Origin: Myotis daubentonii
Lineage: Eukaryota; Chordata; Mammalia; Chiroptera; Vespertilionidae
Reading direction: 5' to 3'
Assembly (NCBI RefSeq): GCF_963259705.1
Contig: NC_081844.1
Location: 107,570,965-107,634,964, forward strand
DNA length: 64,000 nt
Shown: positions 41,156-51,870 of the stretch, piece by piece
Numbering within the stretch: position 1 is the first letter of the stretch
Layout of the letters: each line of letters begins with the position of its first letter
Notes under the pieces: generated by a model
What the model saw: the letters and a program-made list of their open reading frames with translations, nothing else
The model's database searches: none
Told to the model about the DNA's origin: nothing
Program-made: the position numbers and the translations under genes

Positions 41156-41740
41156 CAGAGGGACAGTGACCCAGAGAGGAGAGGGGACAGCAACCCAGAG
41201 AGGAGAGGGGACAGCGACCCAGAGAGGAGAGGGGACAGAGACCCAGAGAGGAGAGGGGACAGAGACCCAGAGAGGAGAGGGGACAGCGACCCAGAGAGGA
41301 GAGGGGGCAGCGACCCAGAGAGGAGAGGGGACAGAGACTCAGAGAGGAGAGGGGACAGAGACCCAGAGAGGAGAGGGGACAGCGACCCAGAGAGGAGAGG
41401 GGACAGCGACCCAGAGAGGAGAGGGGACAGCGACCCAGAGAGGAGAGGGGACAGAGACTCAGAGAGGAGAGGGGACAGAGACCCAGAGAGGAGAGGGGAC
41501 AGCGACCCAGAGAGGAGAGGGGACAGAGACCCAGAGAGGAGAGGGGACAGCGACCCAGAGAGGAGAGGGGACAGCGACCCAGAGAGGAGAGGGGACAGAG
41601 ACTCAGAGAGGAGAGGGGACAGAGACCCAGAGAGGAGAGGGGACAGCGACCCAGAGAGGAGAGGGGACAGCGACCCAGAGAGGAGAGGGGACAGCGACCC
41701 AGAGAGGAGAGGGGACAGTGACCCGGGACAGTGACCCATA
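41156..41740. repeat. 24-bp minisatellite with higher-order units
   Basis: About 24 units of GACCCAGAGAGGAGAGGGGA plus CAGC. The variable positions are CAGCGAC versus CAGAGAC and ACCC versus ACTC. The ACTC variant marks units 8, 13 and 19; each is followed by an AGACCC unit and then mostly CGACCC units, giving a 120-bp (five-unit) higher-order period with one six-unit version. Because 24 is a multiple of three, all frames lack stops and produce 200-336-codon artefacts. The unit resembles the CCCAGAGAGGGGAAGTGAC-type core of minus-strand MIR, which may be its seed. Confidence 0.96.
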
Positions 41741-41814
41741 TCGGGTCACAGGCAGGGCGAGGGCTCCGCCAGCGCCCTCCCAGCCAGGCCCGGCCCCTCA
41801 CTGTGCGCTCCCAG

Positions 41815-41945
41815 GCAGCAAGCTCTCCGAAGCGTGCCTTTTTCATCCTGAAAGCAGCTTTTATAAGGAAAGGAACCCAGCTATTAAGTGTGGCGCTTTA
41901 GTGTCTAATGGATTCCTCCCTGTCTCTCGGTTATAGATAATCAGA
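41815..41945. promoter_or_regulatory. Candidate conserved non-coding element
   Basis: Repeat-free AT-richer island: TTTTTCATCCTGAAAGCAGC, TTTTATAAGGAAAGG, CTATTAAGTGTGGCGCTTTA, GTGTCTAATGGATTCC and GGTTATAGATAATCAG. The flanks are GC-rich. Composition evidence only. Confidence 0.28.
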
Positions 41946-42145
41946 GGAGGAATATACTCCCTACACCTTTTTTAAAAAAAGTCCCAGTTGCATGTGAAAG
42001 ATTTTTATCTTCTGAACAAAAATGCTGGCTGTGGAGTTTAATGAGCGAACCCTTGATCTCTCCCATCCAAACGAGTCGCCTTCCCCATGTAGGTGTCTGA
42101 TCGCTCAGGTGTTTACCGGGAGAGCTTAAATCCCCTCTCACGCTG

Positions 42146-42146
<1 letters not shown>
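41946..42146. other. Unassigned spacer
   Basis: Moderately AT-rich sequence between the candidate element and the CT repeat. Nothing recognised. Confidence 0.4.

Positions 42147-42204
<58 letters not shown>
42147..42204. repeat. (CT)n microsatellite abutting a SINE
   Basis: About 29 CT units ending directly at the T-rich terminus of the minus-strand SINE. The left flank CACGCTGCCTCTCT and the SINE's right flank CACGCCAGCTCTCT are similar, so the CT run may have grown from the SINE target duplication. Confidence 0.96.
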
Positions 42205-42205
<1 letters not shown>

Positions 42206-42466
42206 ATTTTTTTTGTTTGTTTGGTAATCCTCACCTGAGGATATTTTTTTCATTGATTTTTAGGGAGAGAGGAAGGGAGAGGGAGAGACAGAGAGAAACA
42301 TCGATGTGAGAGAAACACATTGATTGGTTGCCTCCTGCGTAAGCCCTGACCAGGGCCCAGTTCAGGGAGGAGCCTGTAACCAAATGCATGCCCTTGACTG
42401 GCATTGAACCTGGGACCCCCGGTCCACAGGCCGATGCTCCATCCACGGAGCCAAACCAAGAGGGCA
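42205..42466 (-). mobile_element. Bat tRNA-derived SINE, long subtype
   Basis: On the plus strand: TTTTTTTTGTTTGTTTGGTA, ATCCTCACCTGAGGATATTT, GAGAAACATCGATGTGAGAG, GATTGGTTGCCTCCTGCGTA, CATGCCCTTGACTGGCATTG (box B region), GGCCGATGCTCCATCCACGG, AGCCAAACCAAGAGGGC. Target duplication not certain. Confidence 0.94.
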
Positions 42467-45065
42467 CGCCAGCTCTCTGCGCTTGTGAGTGTTTGAGGTG
42501 GAGAAGGTGTCTCCCTCCTCCTGCTGCTTCCTTCCCAGCCCCGGTGGAGGCTGAGGCCGAGGGGAAGCAGATGTGCTGACCACCGATCCCATCTCTCCGC
42601 GGCGGGCCTGCACAGACAGAGACGGATCCAGGGGGTCCTCACGCAGCCTTTGGGGGGATTTATTTTTGTTCCACAGATGACAGGACGGGCTGGGAGAGGT
42701 GGCGTTAGCTTTTCCAAGGTCAGGGGAGGAAAGGGAACGGAGGGTTTAGAATGAGGCGGACTCGGGTTTAGACTTCAGCCCCGACCTCTCAGGCAGCAGG
42801 ACCGTGGCTCAGCTTCTCGGGCCTCAGGACCACTGCCCAGTGGGCCTTTCTGACCTACATGTGTGACATCAGTCATGAGCCACGTGTGTATTCAGCTCTT
42901 GAAACGTGGCCAATGCAACCGGAAGACTGAATTTAAAGGTCATTTAATTGGAATGAACTGAAAGGAACATGCCCCGTGTGGCTCATGGCTACCATGTTGG
43001 TTGGTACAATTCTGAGTGGTTTTCTCGTACCCCGAGCAGGAGGGGTCCCCACCCCGGTACCTGCAAATCAGAGGCCCCCACAGCACTCCTCGGCCACAGC
43101 CTCCCCGAGCGAGGAGTCCCCAGGCCCCCGGCCACACCTCTGCCCCACACTGAGACCATGCTCTGGGTATCCGAAACCTTGACCCGAATTCCTGCCCCAA
43201 CAGCCCAAGTCCACTTCCAGGGCTGCCTGGGCCTGCCCTCCCCTGGACCCACGCCCCCTGCCATGTTCCCGCACCCTCTCCCCCTCGGCATGCACATCTC
43301 TGGCTCGCATAGATTGGAGGACGGAAAGGACATGTGGAGAAACTTTCCCCAGAAAGCTACTAAGGTGCTCGCCCAGTATTAACAAGGGCACTTAATTCCA
43401 GCTCTTCTATGTCAAGGCATGAAGCTACCTCAGCCTCTCAGGGTGGTGAGTGGCTGGCAGAGCAGATGGGAGCATGCCCAGGTCCTTCTCCATAATGCCA
43501 CCCGCACCGACAGTGCCCTGCCTTCCAGCCTAACCACCCTAAAAGGTGACTAAGGCTACCTCCCAGCCGACTCGGCGGTTCCTGAATTGTCTACTGGCCT
43601 TGCCCTTCAGAGAAACACGGAGATAGCAAACAGGTACAGTGGTGCCCCAACTGCAGTCTAGCCTGGGGGGGCATGCGCCCAAAGACATAGCCCCCCGCTG
43701 TCCCTGCCTTCCCTCCCTTTCTCTCAGGCTCCAGAGCTCACCTTGACCTTAGGGTCAAGGTCAAACCCTTCATGCTGACCTCCTAGGCAGCCACACAAGC
43801 ACAGACTCGCCCCTGGAAGATGACAGCGCCTTCTTCACAGAAAGCCCACCTCTCCCCAAATCCATCGGTCCTGTCCGAGACGGCACAGGAGCGTGGATGG
43901 GCTCGGAGGACCGGAGGCCTGGGTTCGCCCCCCAGCTCTGTGCCATGTGTCTTAGAACAGCACCCCAGCTCCCCAAGCCTCCTGTGCCCCCAGTGATGTG
44001 CAGGGCTGTGCGGGCGCAAGGCCGTGGCTTCTGTCAGTGCCGGTCCGTGGCCTGCGCTCCATGTTCATGGGCGCCCCTCCCCTCACTGGTTCTCCCTACA
44101 TCAGCGCCTCTCTCTTCAAGCTCCTCCAAACTTGCTCTGGCATTTTTGACATGATCTGCTTCAAATTCAGCACAGCGCCTTCCCTGTTCTCGCTTCCCCG
44201 AGGAGGAGAACAAAGCCAAGGTGTTTCGAGTTTGATTCGCATGAGGCGAGCTTGTAGCTGCTGTGACTGTGCAGGACGCTTCGCTCTGCTGCTCCTGCTG
44301 CGAACCCAGCCCCCGTTCATCCACCTTCGCCAGCCCTGACCACAGCGGCTACCACGTGTCTGCGGGCGTAGGGCCCCGCTTGTCTGCGAGTCCCGAGAGC
44401 AGGCGCATGTCGAAGCATCTTTACACCCCCGTTCCTGGCACGAGACCTGGCGCAGGCGGAAACCTGTGCACGCGTGTTGGGGGAGGGAAGATGCTGAGTT
44501 TTCTCTTCTCCGTGTCACAGGCTGACGGGCAGCTGCCTGGGATTTTAAGCTGCATTTAGGCATTTCTCCAAGGGACTTGCAGATACATTGATGACATTCA
44601 CTTCTTGCCTCTGATGCTATTTCTTCCTGGGAAACCCAGGAGGACGTGGAGGCAGGACCTGGGTGCTGCGGCTGCCATGGGCTGGGCAGGAACGGAGGGG
44701 AACACCCAGGAAGGTCTAGGTAACAGTGGGGTGAACTGAGAGATGCGAAGAAACCAGCCTCAGGGAAGGGCTGGAGGAAGGGTGTTTCTCCCCGAAGGGT
44801 CAGTAGGAGCCAAGGGACTGAGGCGGGATTGTTTGTGCAGGCTGGGGGGTGGGGAAAGGCCAGCAGGCTGACCAAACAGCAGCCAGACCAGCTGAGGCTG
44901 CAGAGGTGTAGGGGCCTCAGAGGCCAGGCTGATATCCTGAATGCAAATACAGGTGCGATGGGACAGATTTGCACCCAAGAAGGATGGAGTGGCACGCTCC
45001 GAGCCGCCATGTGCAGCAACCGCCCGGAAACCAGGCCGAGAAGAGAGGAACAGAAGCAGGGATCG
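42467..45065. other. Unassigned GC-rich sequence
   Basis: About 2.6 kb with no transposon I can name securely. A candidate orphan nuclear-receptor site TCAAGGTCA lies at 43755-43763 beside an inverted CCTTGACC. A 346-codon minus-strand frame (44096-45136) has Cys/Ser/Pro-rich composition, no domain pattern, and is overlapped by plus-strand frames; it is the most gene-like frame outside the arrays but I do not call it. Confidence 0.4.
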
Positions 45066-45425
45066 GCGTCTGGCTGAACTGCGTCCCCAAACTCAGGTCG
45101 AAGTCCTGAACCCAGCGCCTCAGAGCGCGGCTGCACTTGGAAATGGGGTTGTTACGGAAATTAAGAGGAGGTCGTTAGGATGGGCTCTAAGCCAACATGT
45201 TCGGTGTCCTGGTAAGGAGATTCGGGCACAGACACATGGGATGACGTGAACACATGGGGGGGGGGGCGGGCCAAGGGGCGAGGCCCGAGGAGGGAGGAAG
45301 CCTGCTGCCACCTTGAGCTCAGACCTCTTGCCTCCTTTATGTTCTTCATAAGAAAATACACATGAGTGGTTTAAGCTGCCCGGTCTGTGGCATTTGATCA
45401 TGGCAGCCTTAGCACACGATCCAGA
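45066..45425 (+). mobile_element. MaLR-like LTR (second copy)
   Basis: Same landmarks as the LTR at 3.8 kb: TGAACTGCGTCCCCAAACTC, AGTCCTGAACCCAGCGCCTC, GCTGCACTTGGAAATGGGGT, GGTCGTTAGGATGGGCTCTA, GTGTCCTGGTAAGGAGATTC, GGGCACAGACACATGGGATG, TTTAAGCTGCCCGGTCTGTG and ATCATGGCAGCCTTAGCACA. It has no minisatellite; a G tract at 45257-45267 occupies part of the matching region. About 360 bp, near normal length. Confidence 0.8.
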
Positions 45426-47384
45426 GACTGTTGCCATGCCTACCGGTTGCAGAGAGATGTGGGGAGACTTAGGTTCAGTTTTGGAAGTTGAACCAGCAGT
45501 GTTCGCAGATGGATCGGACATGGAGAAGAGGGGAAGACGAGAGTCGAGGTCAGGGATGACTTGGGATTGGGCCTGAGCTATTGGATAAAGGAGGAGGGAA
45601 GATCTGGGGAGAGTGATCGGCAGTGGAAGCCAGAGCTCTGTGCACACGCTATGTTGAGCGACAGAGCGGGCACGGGTATGAGCTTTGTTGAGTCTTCATG
45701 GTAACCAGAGAAATGCCCAACTCCAAGGAGCACCTGCTGGGGACCAGCACCAGGCCCGGCACGTTAGCAGAGAGAGAGGGACGAAATGTAGACCTTAGAG
45801 GGCCTGACCCAGAAAGCCAAGGACTTATTTTACAGTCTCAGCACGAAGTCCGAAAGCACTGCGTCTTTTTAGAGGCCGAAGTCAGCGGAACAGAAGTCCT
45901 GGCCAGGGCTGTGACCATCGGTGGCCTTGCTGGGGGCAGGTATATGTAGCACGTGTCTGAGTGGGAGTCAAGCATGTGACACTGTCCACATCGCGGTGTT
46001 AAGTGATCAGAGATGAACTGAACGCGCTCTTGTTCAGGCGATTTCATTTGTCTTAGAACAAAGAGAGTCAGGGACAGGGCCGGAGCATGAGGAAAGTTCC
46101 ACCTTCAGACTCTACCCACTCGAGTCAAGAGCAAACCAGCTGGATTATCCCTGAGTCCAGAGACAAACGGGGCTCGACTCCCAGGGAGATGGTTGGGGCT
46201 GGAGACGCAGCCCCCTTTTTGCCAGCCCCGGCGGATGCCAGGCACGGAAGCAACGCTGACTGTTGTTGTCACACATGCCTCAGCCTTGGTGTCCCTCCCT
46301 GTGGAGCTGAGACACGTGACGTGGCTGTCAGACAGGAGAGCACGCCGCTGGCCACGCAGACGAGATGTACGGACACGGTGCCATTCCCAGCACTGGTGAC
46401 GTGCCCGGGAAGTCCCCGTGCGCCCACCCACAAGCCATCGCAGATCTCCCAACCCTGAGCGTGTCTCAGCACGCGTCCGGGCATTTTATATTTTCAGCTC
46501 ATAAACCTCCTGGGGTCACAGATGCCCCGGTTAGTCAGAGCGCAGACAACTCCTCCTCCCAGCGCCACGGCCTGCGGGAGGGTGAGGAGCCGCGCGGGGT
46601 GCTCAGCCGCTGTGTGCAATGGGGTTCAGTCTGCCATTTGCTGTCCATGAGATCTTAGGTCAGTGGGGAGCTGCCAGGACCCTCAGTCTCTCCATGATGG
46701 AGCGGGGACGTGGTGCCTAAGCCGCACGGGGCTCAGCCTCGGGGGCCCTGACCACGGCGCCTTCTGCCCGGGCTGCTCGGCCCACACCTTATGGGCCGTG
46801 GCTGGCGCTCCCTCTTAGTGCCTTTGTCCACAGCTCCTGTGAGACGTGCCCCAGGTCTGCACCACAAACACCTGAACAACAAGACGGCCTTTCCTCAGAT
46901 GCTGGACAAAAAGCAGAAAAGTACTGTGATGGAGGGAAGCAAATGAGTGCATTGACTGTCTGTCTGGTGCTAGTTTCTGGAACTAGAAGAGGGAGAAGAA
47001 GCCCTAACAGAGACAAAAATCACACTGAGCTGAAAAGACTAAGATAGGAACACCAGCAGGCGGCGGTGGCCGGCATCTGTGGGGAGGGGTACAGGAAAGG
47101 AGGGAGCTAAGCAGAGAAAAGCCTCCACAACTCCATACAGGGCTCCCCTTCCCGTCTGGATAAATACTAATTAGTACACATGAGGGTAAAACTTGATGAG
47201 GCTGTGCAATGAACAGCTGCTGGGGTGGGGGGGGCGCGGGGAGAGGAGAAGGGGGGGCGACGAGCTGAACTATTCCCATTGCTCACACACAGCGGGGAGA
47301 TAGCGGGGCGAACTCACTAAGACCCAGGCATTTAGCAGAGACCCCAGCAACGCCCGCCCCACAAGCGCAGAATATACGTTACAA
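45426..47384. other. Unassigned sequence
   Basis: About 2 kb. Weak L2/MIR words on the minus strand near 45700-45780 (GAGCACCTGCTGGGGACCAG). A G-rich tract lies at 47224-47258. No exon recognised. Confidence 0.35.
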
Positions 47385-47895
47385 CGTCCGATGACCCACT
47401 GGGCCAAGAGTCTTAAGAAACTGAAAAGGATGCAATCACATGGCTACTCTCTGGCCATAATAGAATAAAATGATACATTGATAACAAACAGACAAAAAGG
47501 TATCTAGGAAAAAACCCTAAATATTTAGAATTAAACAACATACATGTAAATAGTCCAGGGTCCAAGAAGAAATCACAAGAGTAATTAGAAAATATTTAAC
47601 AGAATGAAGTGAAAACAAAACCTAAAACATGGAGGATGCAGCTAAATCAGTGCTCAGAGGGACATGTGCAGCTGTAAGTACTCTGTTTTTTAGAGAAAGG
47701 CCTGACATGGACCATCTAAGTTTTCACCTTAAGAAGCTAGGAGGAAGAAAAAGAGCAAATTAAGCCCAAAGTGAAAAGGAGAGAGAAAATAATGAAGACG
47801 AGAGAATGATGAGGAAATCAGTACAAGAGAAAGTGGGTAAACCATGGAAACTTTAAATATCAAAACTGGTTCTTTGAAAAGATCTTTAAAGAAAG
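47385..47895 (+). mobile_element. Decayed L1 ORF2 fragment
   Basis: Good L1 ORF2 word order: CCATAATAGAATAAAATGAT, AAAAACCCTAAATATTTAGA, ATTAAACAACATACATGTAA, AAGAAGAAATCACAAGAGTA, ATTAGAAAATATTTAACAGA, GGATGCAGCTAAATCAGTGC, TTCACCTTAAGAAGCTAGGA and CAAAACTGGTTCTTTGAAAA. This is the stretch between the endonuclease and RT domains. Frameshifts and stops break it. Confidence 0.85.
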
Positions 47896-47934
47896 CAGAC
47901 CAGGATTTATCCCAGGGTCTGATTTCAGATTAGA

Positions 47935-48092
47935 CTTGTCTTTCCTTGAGTTTCATACAAATGAAATCATATTGTGTTTACTGTTTGGAGTCTGTCTTCT
48001 TTTGATGAGCATGATTTTGAGATAGACCCATATGGGTGTGTCAGTTCATTTTTATCTATAGTAGGATGCACGTTTCAAGATCGCTGTTGCTA
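47935..48092 (-). mobile_element. Decayed L1 3' end in opposite orientation
   Basis: Complement of the L1 ORF2 terminus: GAGTTTCATACAAATGAAAT, CATATTGTGTTTACTGTTTG, GTCTGTCTTCTTTTGATGAG, CATGATTTTGAGATAGACCC, ATATGGGTGTGTCAGTTC. It lies 40 bp from a plus-strand L1 fragment and so marks a rearrangement or a separate insertion. Confidence 0.7.
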
Positions 48093-49189
48093 TAATTATT
48101 ACTACTATTTTTGTCATTATCATTATTCAGTAAATGGTGTTGGAACATCAAGTGATGAGCTGTCCCTCGCTGGATTATCTTGGCCCCTCTCCAAAAATCA
48201 AGAGGGATCAGAAGGATTCCTGTTTCCCGTTCAGAAGACTGGACAGAAATGTGGGGCTCAGAGACAATTACAAAGGTCAGATGCCTGAGTAAAAATGTAT
48301 TAATTCTCCCTCTTGCTGAGGGTTTGTAAAACCACGAAACGTACACTCCTTCCTCTCAAAATGACGTCTTCAGCAAGAGGTGCTTTCCGAACGGCACCCA
48401 CGTGTCAGCCGCGGGGCCACAGACGAGTTGGCCATCGAAGGGGGCAGCCCGTGCCTTTCTGGTCAGCGTATAAACCAGCTCCTGGGGCACTTCAATAAAG
48501 TCTCGACTCTCTTCAGTTCTCAAGACGCTTTCTCAATTCAGTCATTTAAATGTCTGCTCCTGCGTCATGATGTTGCAGTAAAAATTCCCTTCCCGTGATC
48601 TATAAATACGGCTTCTGCCTCTTTCGCCAGCTCCACTTGGTTGGCAGGGCGTCTCCACACCGAGAAGCGCATTCAAATGCCCCCGCCCCACTCCCGTTTT
48701 CGCTGCAAGGCTGCTAAACAGAACCTCTGAGCCCTTCCGGGTTGAACAAGAGAGAGAAGAAGAAGAGGTAAGAGAGTTCTTAGGTGACAATGGCTGATGA
48801 TGGCATAACTGGGCCTGCCAGATGACTACACTCGATACTCATGGCCCTTCCCTGGGTTTTCAGAGATGACATCGCCCCACCCACTTGCTGGCCCACAGCC
48901 AACCCACTAGATGCCCTCGCACATTCTCTGAGCAGGAATTTCTGAGAACACCTCTCTCTCCAAACCAAATCCTCTAAACTCTTTACAGCTGCTCTCAAAA
49001 GTCATTAGGTAAAAAAAATATTCCAGGCAGAGAAATATTTTCCTCACGGTTCCCTTATTCTCTAACTTTTTAATCACCCCGACTGGGGAAAGATTTTCAA
49101 AGCCATCTAACAGTTCGAGACCCTCTGCTCTGCAATTTCTGCATGGGAGTTTCAAAATCTGGAACAAGACAGCTGTTCTCAGACTTCAC
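48093..49189. other. Unassigned sequence
   Basis: Near 48130 the words CAGTAAATGGTGTTGGAACA recall a plus-strand L1 ORF2 segment but cannot be extended. The rest is moderate GC and unassigned. Confidence 0.35.
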
Positions 49190-49690
49190 CTGAAGTTGGG
49201 ACAGGCGTCCCATTCACTCCCGGTAAGAACGTGAAATGTACATCCGCTCCGGAAAGCCTGGCACCCCGACCCGAGCAGCTGCCCCGGGACAGCTGTCCCG
49301 GAGAAATGAAGGTGTGTGTCCATGTAAAAGCCTGCACGTGACCGTCCACCGCAGCTTCATTCATGACAGTCCCCGACCGCAAGCGATCAAAACGCCCTTC
49401 AGTAGGTGAAGGTTCACAAACCACATCGGGGATCCCACTCAGCAACAAGCAGCGAGTTAGCGATGCAGGCGACCGCGCGATGGGTCTCAAGGACATACGC
49501 TCAGGGGGAAAGTCAATCTCTGAAGAGCAGACACGGTACGACCGTACGTAAATAACACTCCCCCCATGATGGAATTACGGAGATGTGGAGCGCATTGGTC
49601 GGTGCCTGGGTTAGGGACCGTGGAGGGGACACATGTGGGGGTGACTCTAAAGGGGGGGCGCTCGGGGGACACTGGTGGCAGCGGAATAGC
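49190..49690 (+). mobile_element. Decayed L1M ORF2 C-terminus
   Basis: GTAAGAACGTGAAATGTACA, CGGAGAAATGAAGGTGTGTG, TCCATGTAAAAGCCTGCACG, CAGCTTCATTCATGACAG, ACGCCCTTCAGTAGGTGAAG, CACTCAGCAACAAGC, GTCTCAAGGACATACGCTCA and CACGGTACGACCGTACG follow the L1 ORF2 end. It is more GC-rich than the consensus; CpG-rich mutations have obscured it. Confidence 0.65.
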
Positions 49691-50334
49691 TCAGGATCTC
49701 AAGTCCACGGTGCTAACAGCGGCTCATTATTGTGTAAGGAGAGGGGGTCCGATTAAACCGGCCCAGCGCAGCTCCTCCCAAACGACTCCACTCAGCCAAC
49801 CGGACATTCGGCCTGGAGGCGCGGGCACCGGGGCCCTGGGTGAGCGCCCGCCTCGGCCCCTCTCCGGCACTCTGCGTCCTGGCGCGCCCACCCCGGGACA
49901 CTTGCCAAGAGTGGTTTGTGTTTGTTCTCAAGCCTCTTGGGATCCCTTGCACTGTTTTCCTAATCACTTAATTAAAACAAACATAATAAAAACCAATTAT
50001 TTATGAGTGGGAGAAGGAAGAGAGTCGCTGTTTCAGTGAAAACGAAATTGAAGGCTTCGGGAAAGGCTCAAAAAACCGAGCGAATCGCACATGCCAAATT
50101 ACGGGCGCCGGATGAGGTGTGGGCGGGCCAACAGTGCGAGCTTCGGAGGGGGCAGGGACGTGGGGACCCCAGAAGGCCGCAGCGTTGGCTTCCCGGGGAT
50201 CCCCCTGTTCTGGGTTCCTTTTACAGAACCCTAAACAGGAAATTCGGAGAGAGCACCGTGGGTGATGCTTATACAGCAAAGACAACACAAAAGTCCAAAA
50301 AAGGGAACATATACTAAGGTCCTAGTTCTGCATG
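49691..50334. other. Unassigned sequence
   Basis: GC-rich to 49910, then AT-rich around 49960-50010. No repeat or exon recognised. Confidence 0.4.
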
Positions 50335-50507
50335 AAAAGATCAGCGATGCGCCCAGCCATGGCTCTGGCGGCTGAGCGCTGTCCCATGCTCCGAGAGCTG
50401 CTGTTCCCTTCCGGGTCAGGGCAGCGACCCATGTTACTCTCTCACTCATGTTTCTCTCTCTCTCCCTCTGCCTTCCTCTCTTTCTAAAAAAAAATCAGTA
50501 AAACCGT
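50335..50507 (+). mobile_element. Bat tRNA-derived SINE, older subtype
   Basis: GCGCCCAGCCATGGCTCTGG head, GGGTCAGGGCAGCGACCCAT, ACTCTCTCACTCATGTTTCT, CTCTCTCTCCCTCTGCCTTC, and a TCTAAAAAAAAATCAGTAAA tail. The head is like that of the copy at 12.35 kb. The box B region is diverged and shortened. Confidence 0.75.
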
Positions 50508-51599
50508 TTTTTTGTTTTTTGTTTTTAAGATGAGGAATGCAATAGACTCAGATGTAGGTGAAGGTAAAACAAAATGCTTAAGGTGTGTTGACATACTTCT
50601 CAACTCCCCACTTTAACTGCCACCCCCGATGACCTCTGCCCTCACCTCTAGGCATTCCCCTGGGAAATAAAGAAGACCCAGGAACTAGCAATAAGTTACC
50701 TATGCGTTGGCAGGAAGAATCGCCTGAAACTGATGAGTGGAGGGTTTGGGGGAGGGAGGCTTTTCACTATGATTCTTTTAAAAAAATACATTTTGTGATT
50801 TCTGGACCAGAAAATACGACTTAGCCAAAACTTTTAGAAATCTGAATAACAAAAACAGTTTCACACTTTTTTTCTTGCAATGAGAGCTTCTACCTTGGGT
50901 GAAAATGTAATTCTCAAGGGTTAGGGAATCGGAGTTAAATACAAGCCCTGCCCCTTAGCAGCTGTGCTCGACGGGGGTTCGTGTCTCTGTCTGTAAATCC
51001 AGAAAACCACCCACCGCCAAGGCTGTGGGGAGAATCCGGTAAGATAGCGTCCCTGGATTAGCACACAACAATGCTTACTCAGTATCAGGTTCTTACTTTT
51101 CTTATTTCATCTTCATCAGCTGTAAAGGTGAGCGACTCAGGGGCAGACTTTAAGAATGAATAACTATCTCTGATCCCTTTCAAATCTCTTGGGCCTGTAC
51201 ACTTCAGGTAAAAAAAAAAAAAAAAAAAAGGCAGAGTGACTGTAAGGAGTTATTAGCTCCGAGGAATGAATTTTAAATGAAGGCTAATTTTAGAACAACT
51301 CTCTGAACATATCTGAGCTTTCATCACTCAACCAACACCGGTGAAGGCACAGGTTCCTGGCCTGTGTTCGGTGAACCTGTGTCGCTGGAGAGGGACATTT
51401 TCAGAATCCAAGGTTGTAAGCAGAGCCGCATTCAGATAAGGGTGACCTTTTGGAAGCAAATCCACTGGTCTCTTTGCAGCTCAGGACGTGGGCCTGGGGG
51501 TCCCTCGTCAGGGGCCAGGGGTGACCGCTGTACCAAGGAGGTGGCTCCGGCCACACTGAGGGGCTGGGTGTGTGAGCCAGGCCTGGCGTTAGCACATGC
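50508..51599. other. Unassigned sequence; poly-A at 51210-51229
   Basis: A pure A20 tract sits at 51210-51229. Weak MIR words occur at 50950-51050 (AGCAGCTGTGCTCGACGGGG, GTCTCTGTCTGTAAATCCAG). The stretch at 50760-50950 is AT-rich and unassigned. Confidence 0.4.
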
Positions 51600-51870
51600 T
51601 GTTGCCACTAAATGGGTCTCTTCCTCGCCCTTAAACATGAAGCTTCTCCTCCATACGGCCTTGCCTCCGTTCCCCCCTCCCCTTCCCCTGCCCGGCTCAG
51701 GGCCCCCTCGGCCCTGCTCCCTCACGGCACCAGCAGACTCCACAGTTTTCCGGGCTGTGCGTCCACATGGCGGAGGGCCCCTTGCACACCGACTCATGCT
51801 GACTTACCTCGCTGAGTCCAGGGCCCAACACAGGGTGTGGCACTCAGCAGACGCCGGGAGAGGAAGCGAG
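51600..51870 (+). mobile_element. L2 LINE 3' fragment
   Basis: TGAAGCTTCTCCTCCATACG, CCTTGCCTCCG, CAGCAGACTCCACAGTTTTC, CCTCGCTGAGTCCAGGGCCC, AACACAGGGTGTGGCACTCA and GCAGACGCCGGGAGAGGAAG in L2 order. Diverged. Confidence 0.5.

Noticed and set aside
40836..41936. Open frames of 209-336 codons
   Set aside because: They are the 24-bp array read in several frames, extended into flanking DNA. No coding signature.
48313..48600. Processed pseudogene
   Set aside because: An in-frame start and an AATAAA-like word at 48493 first suggested one, but the translation resembles no protein I know.
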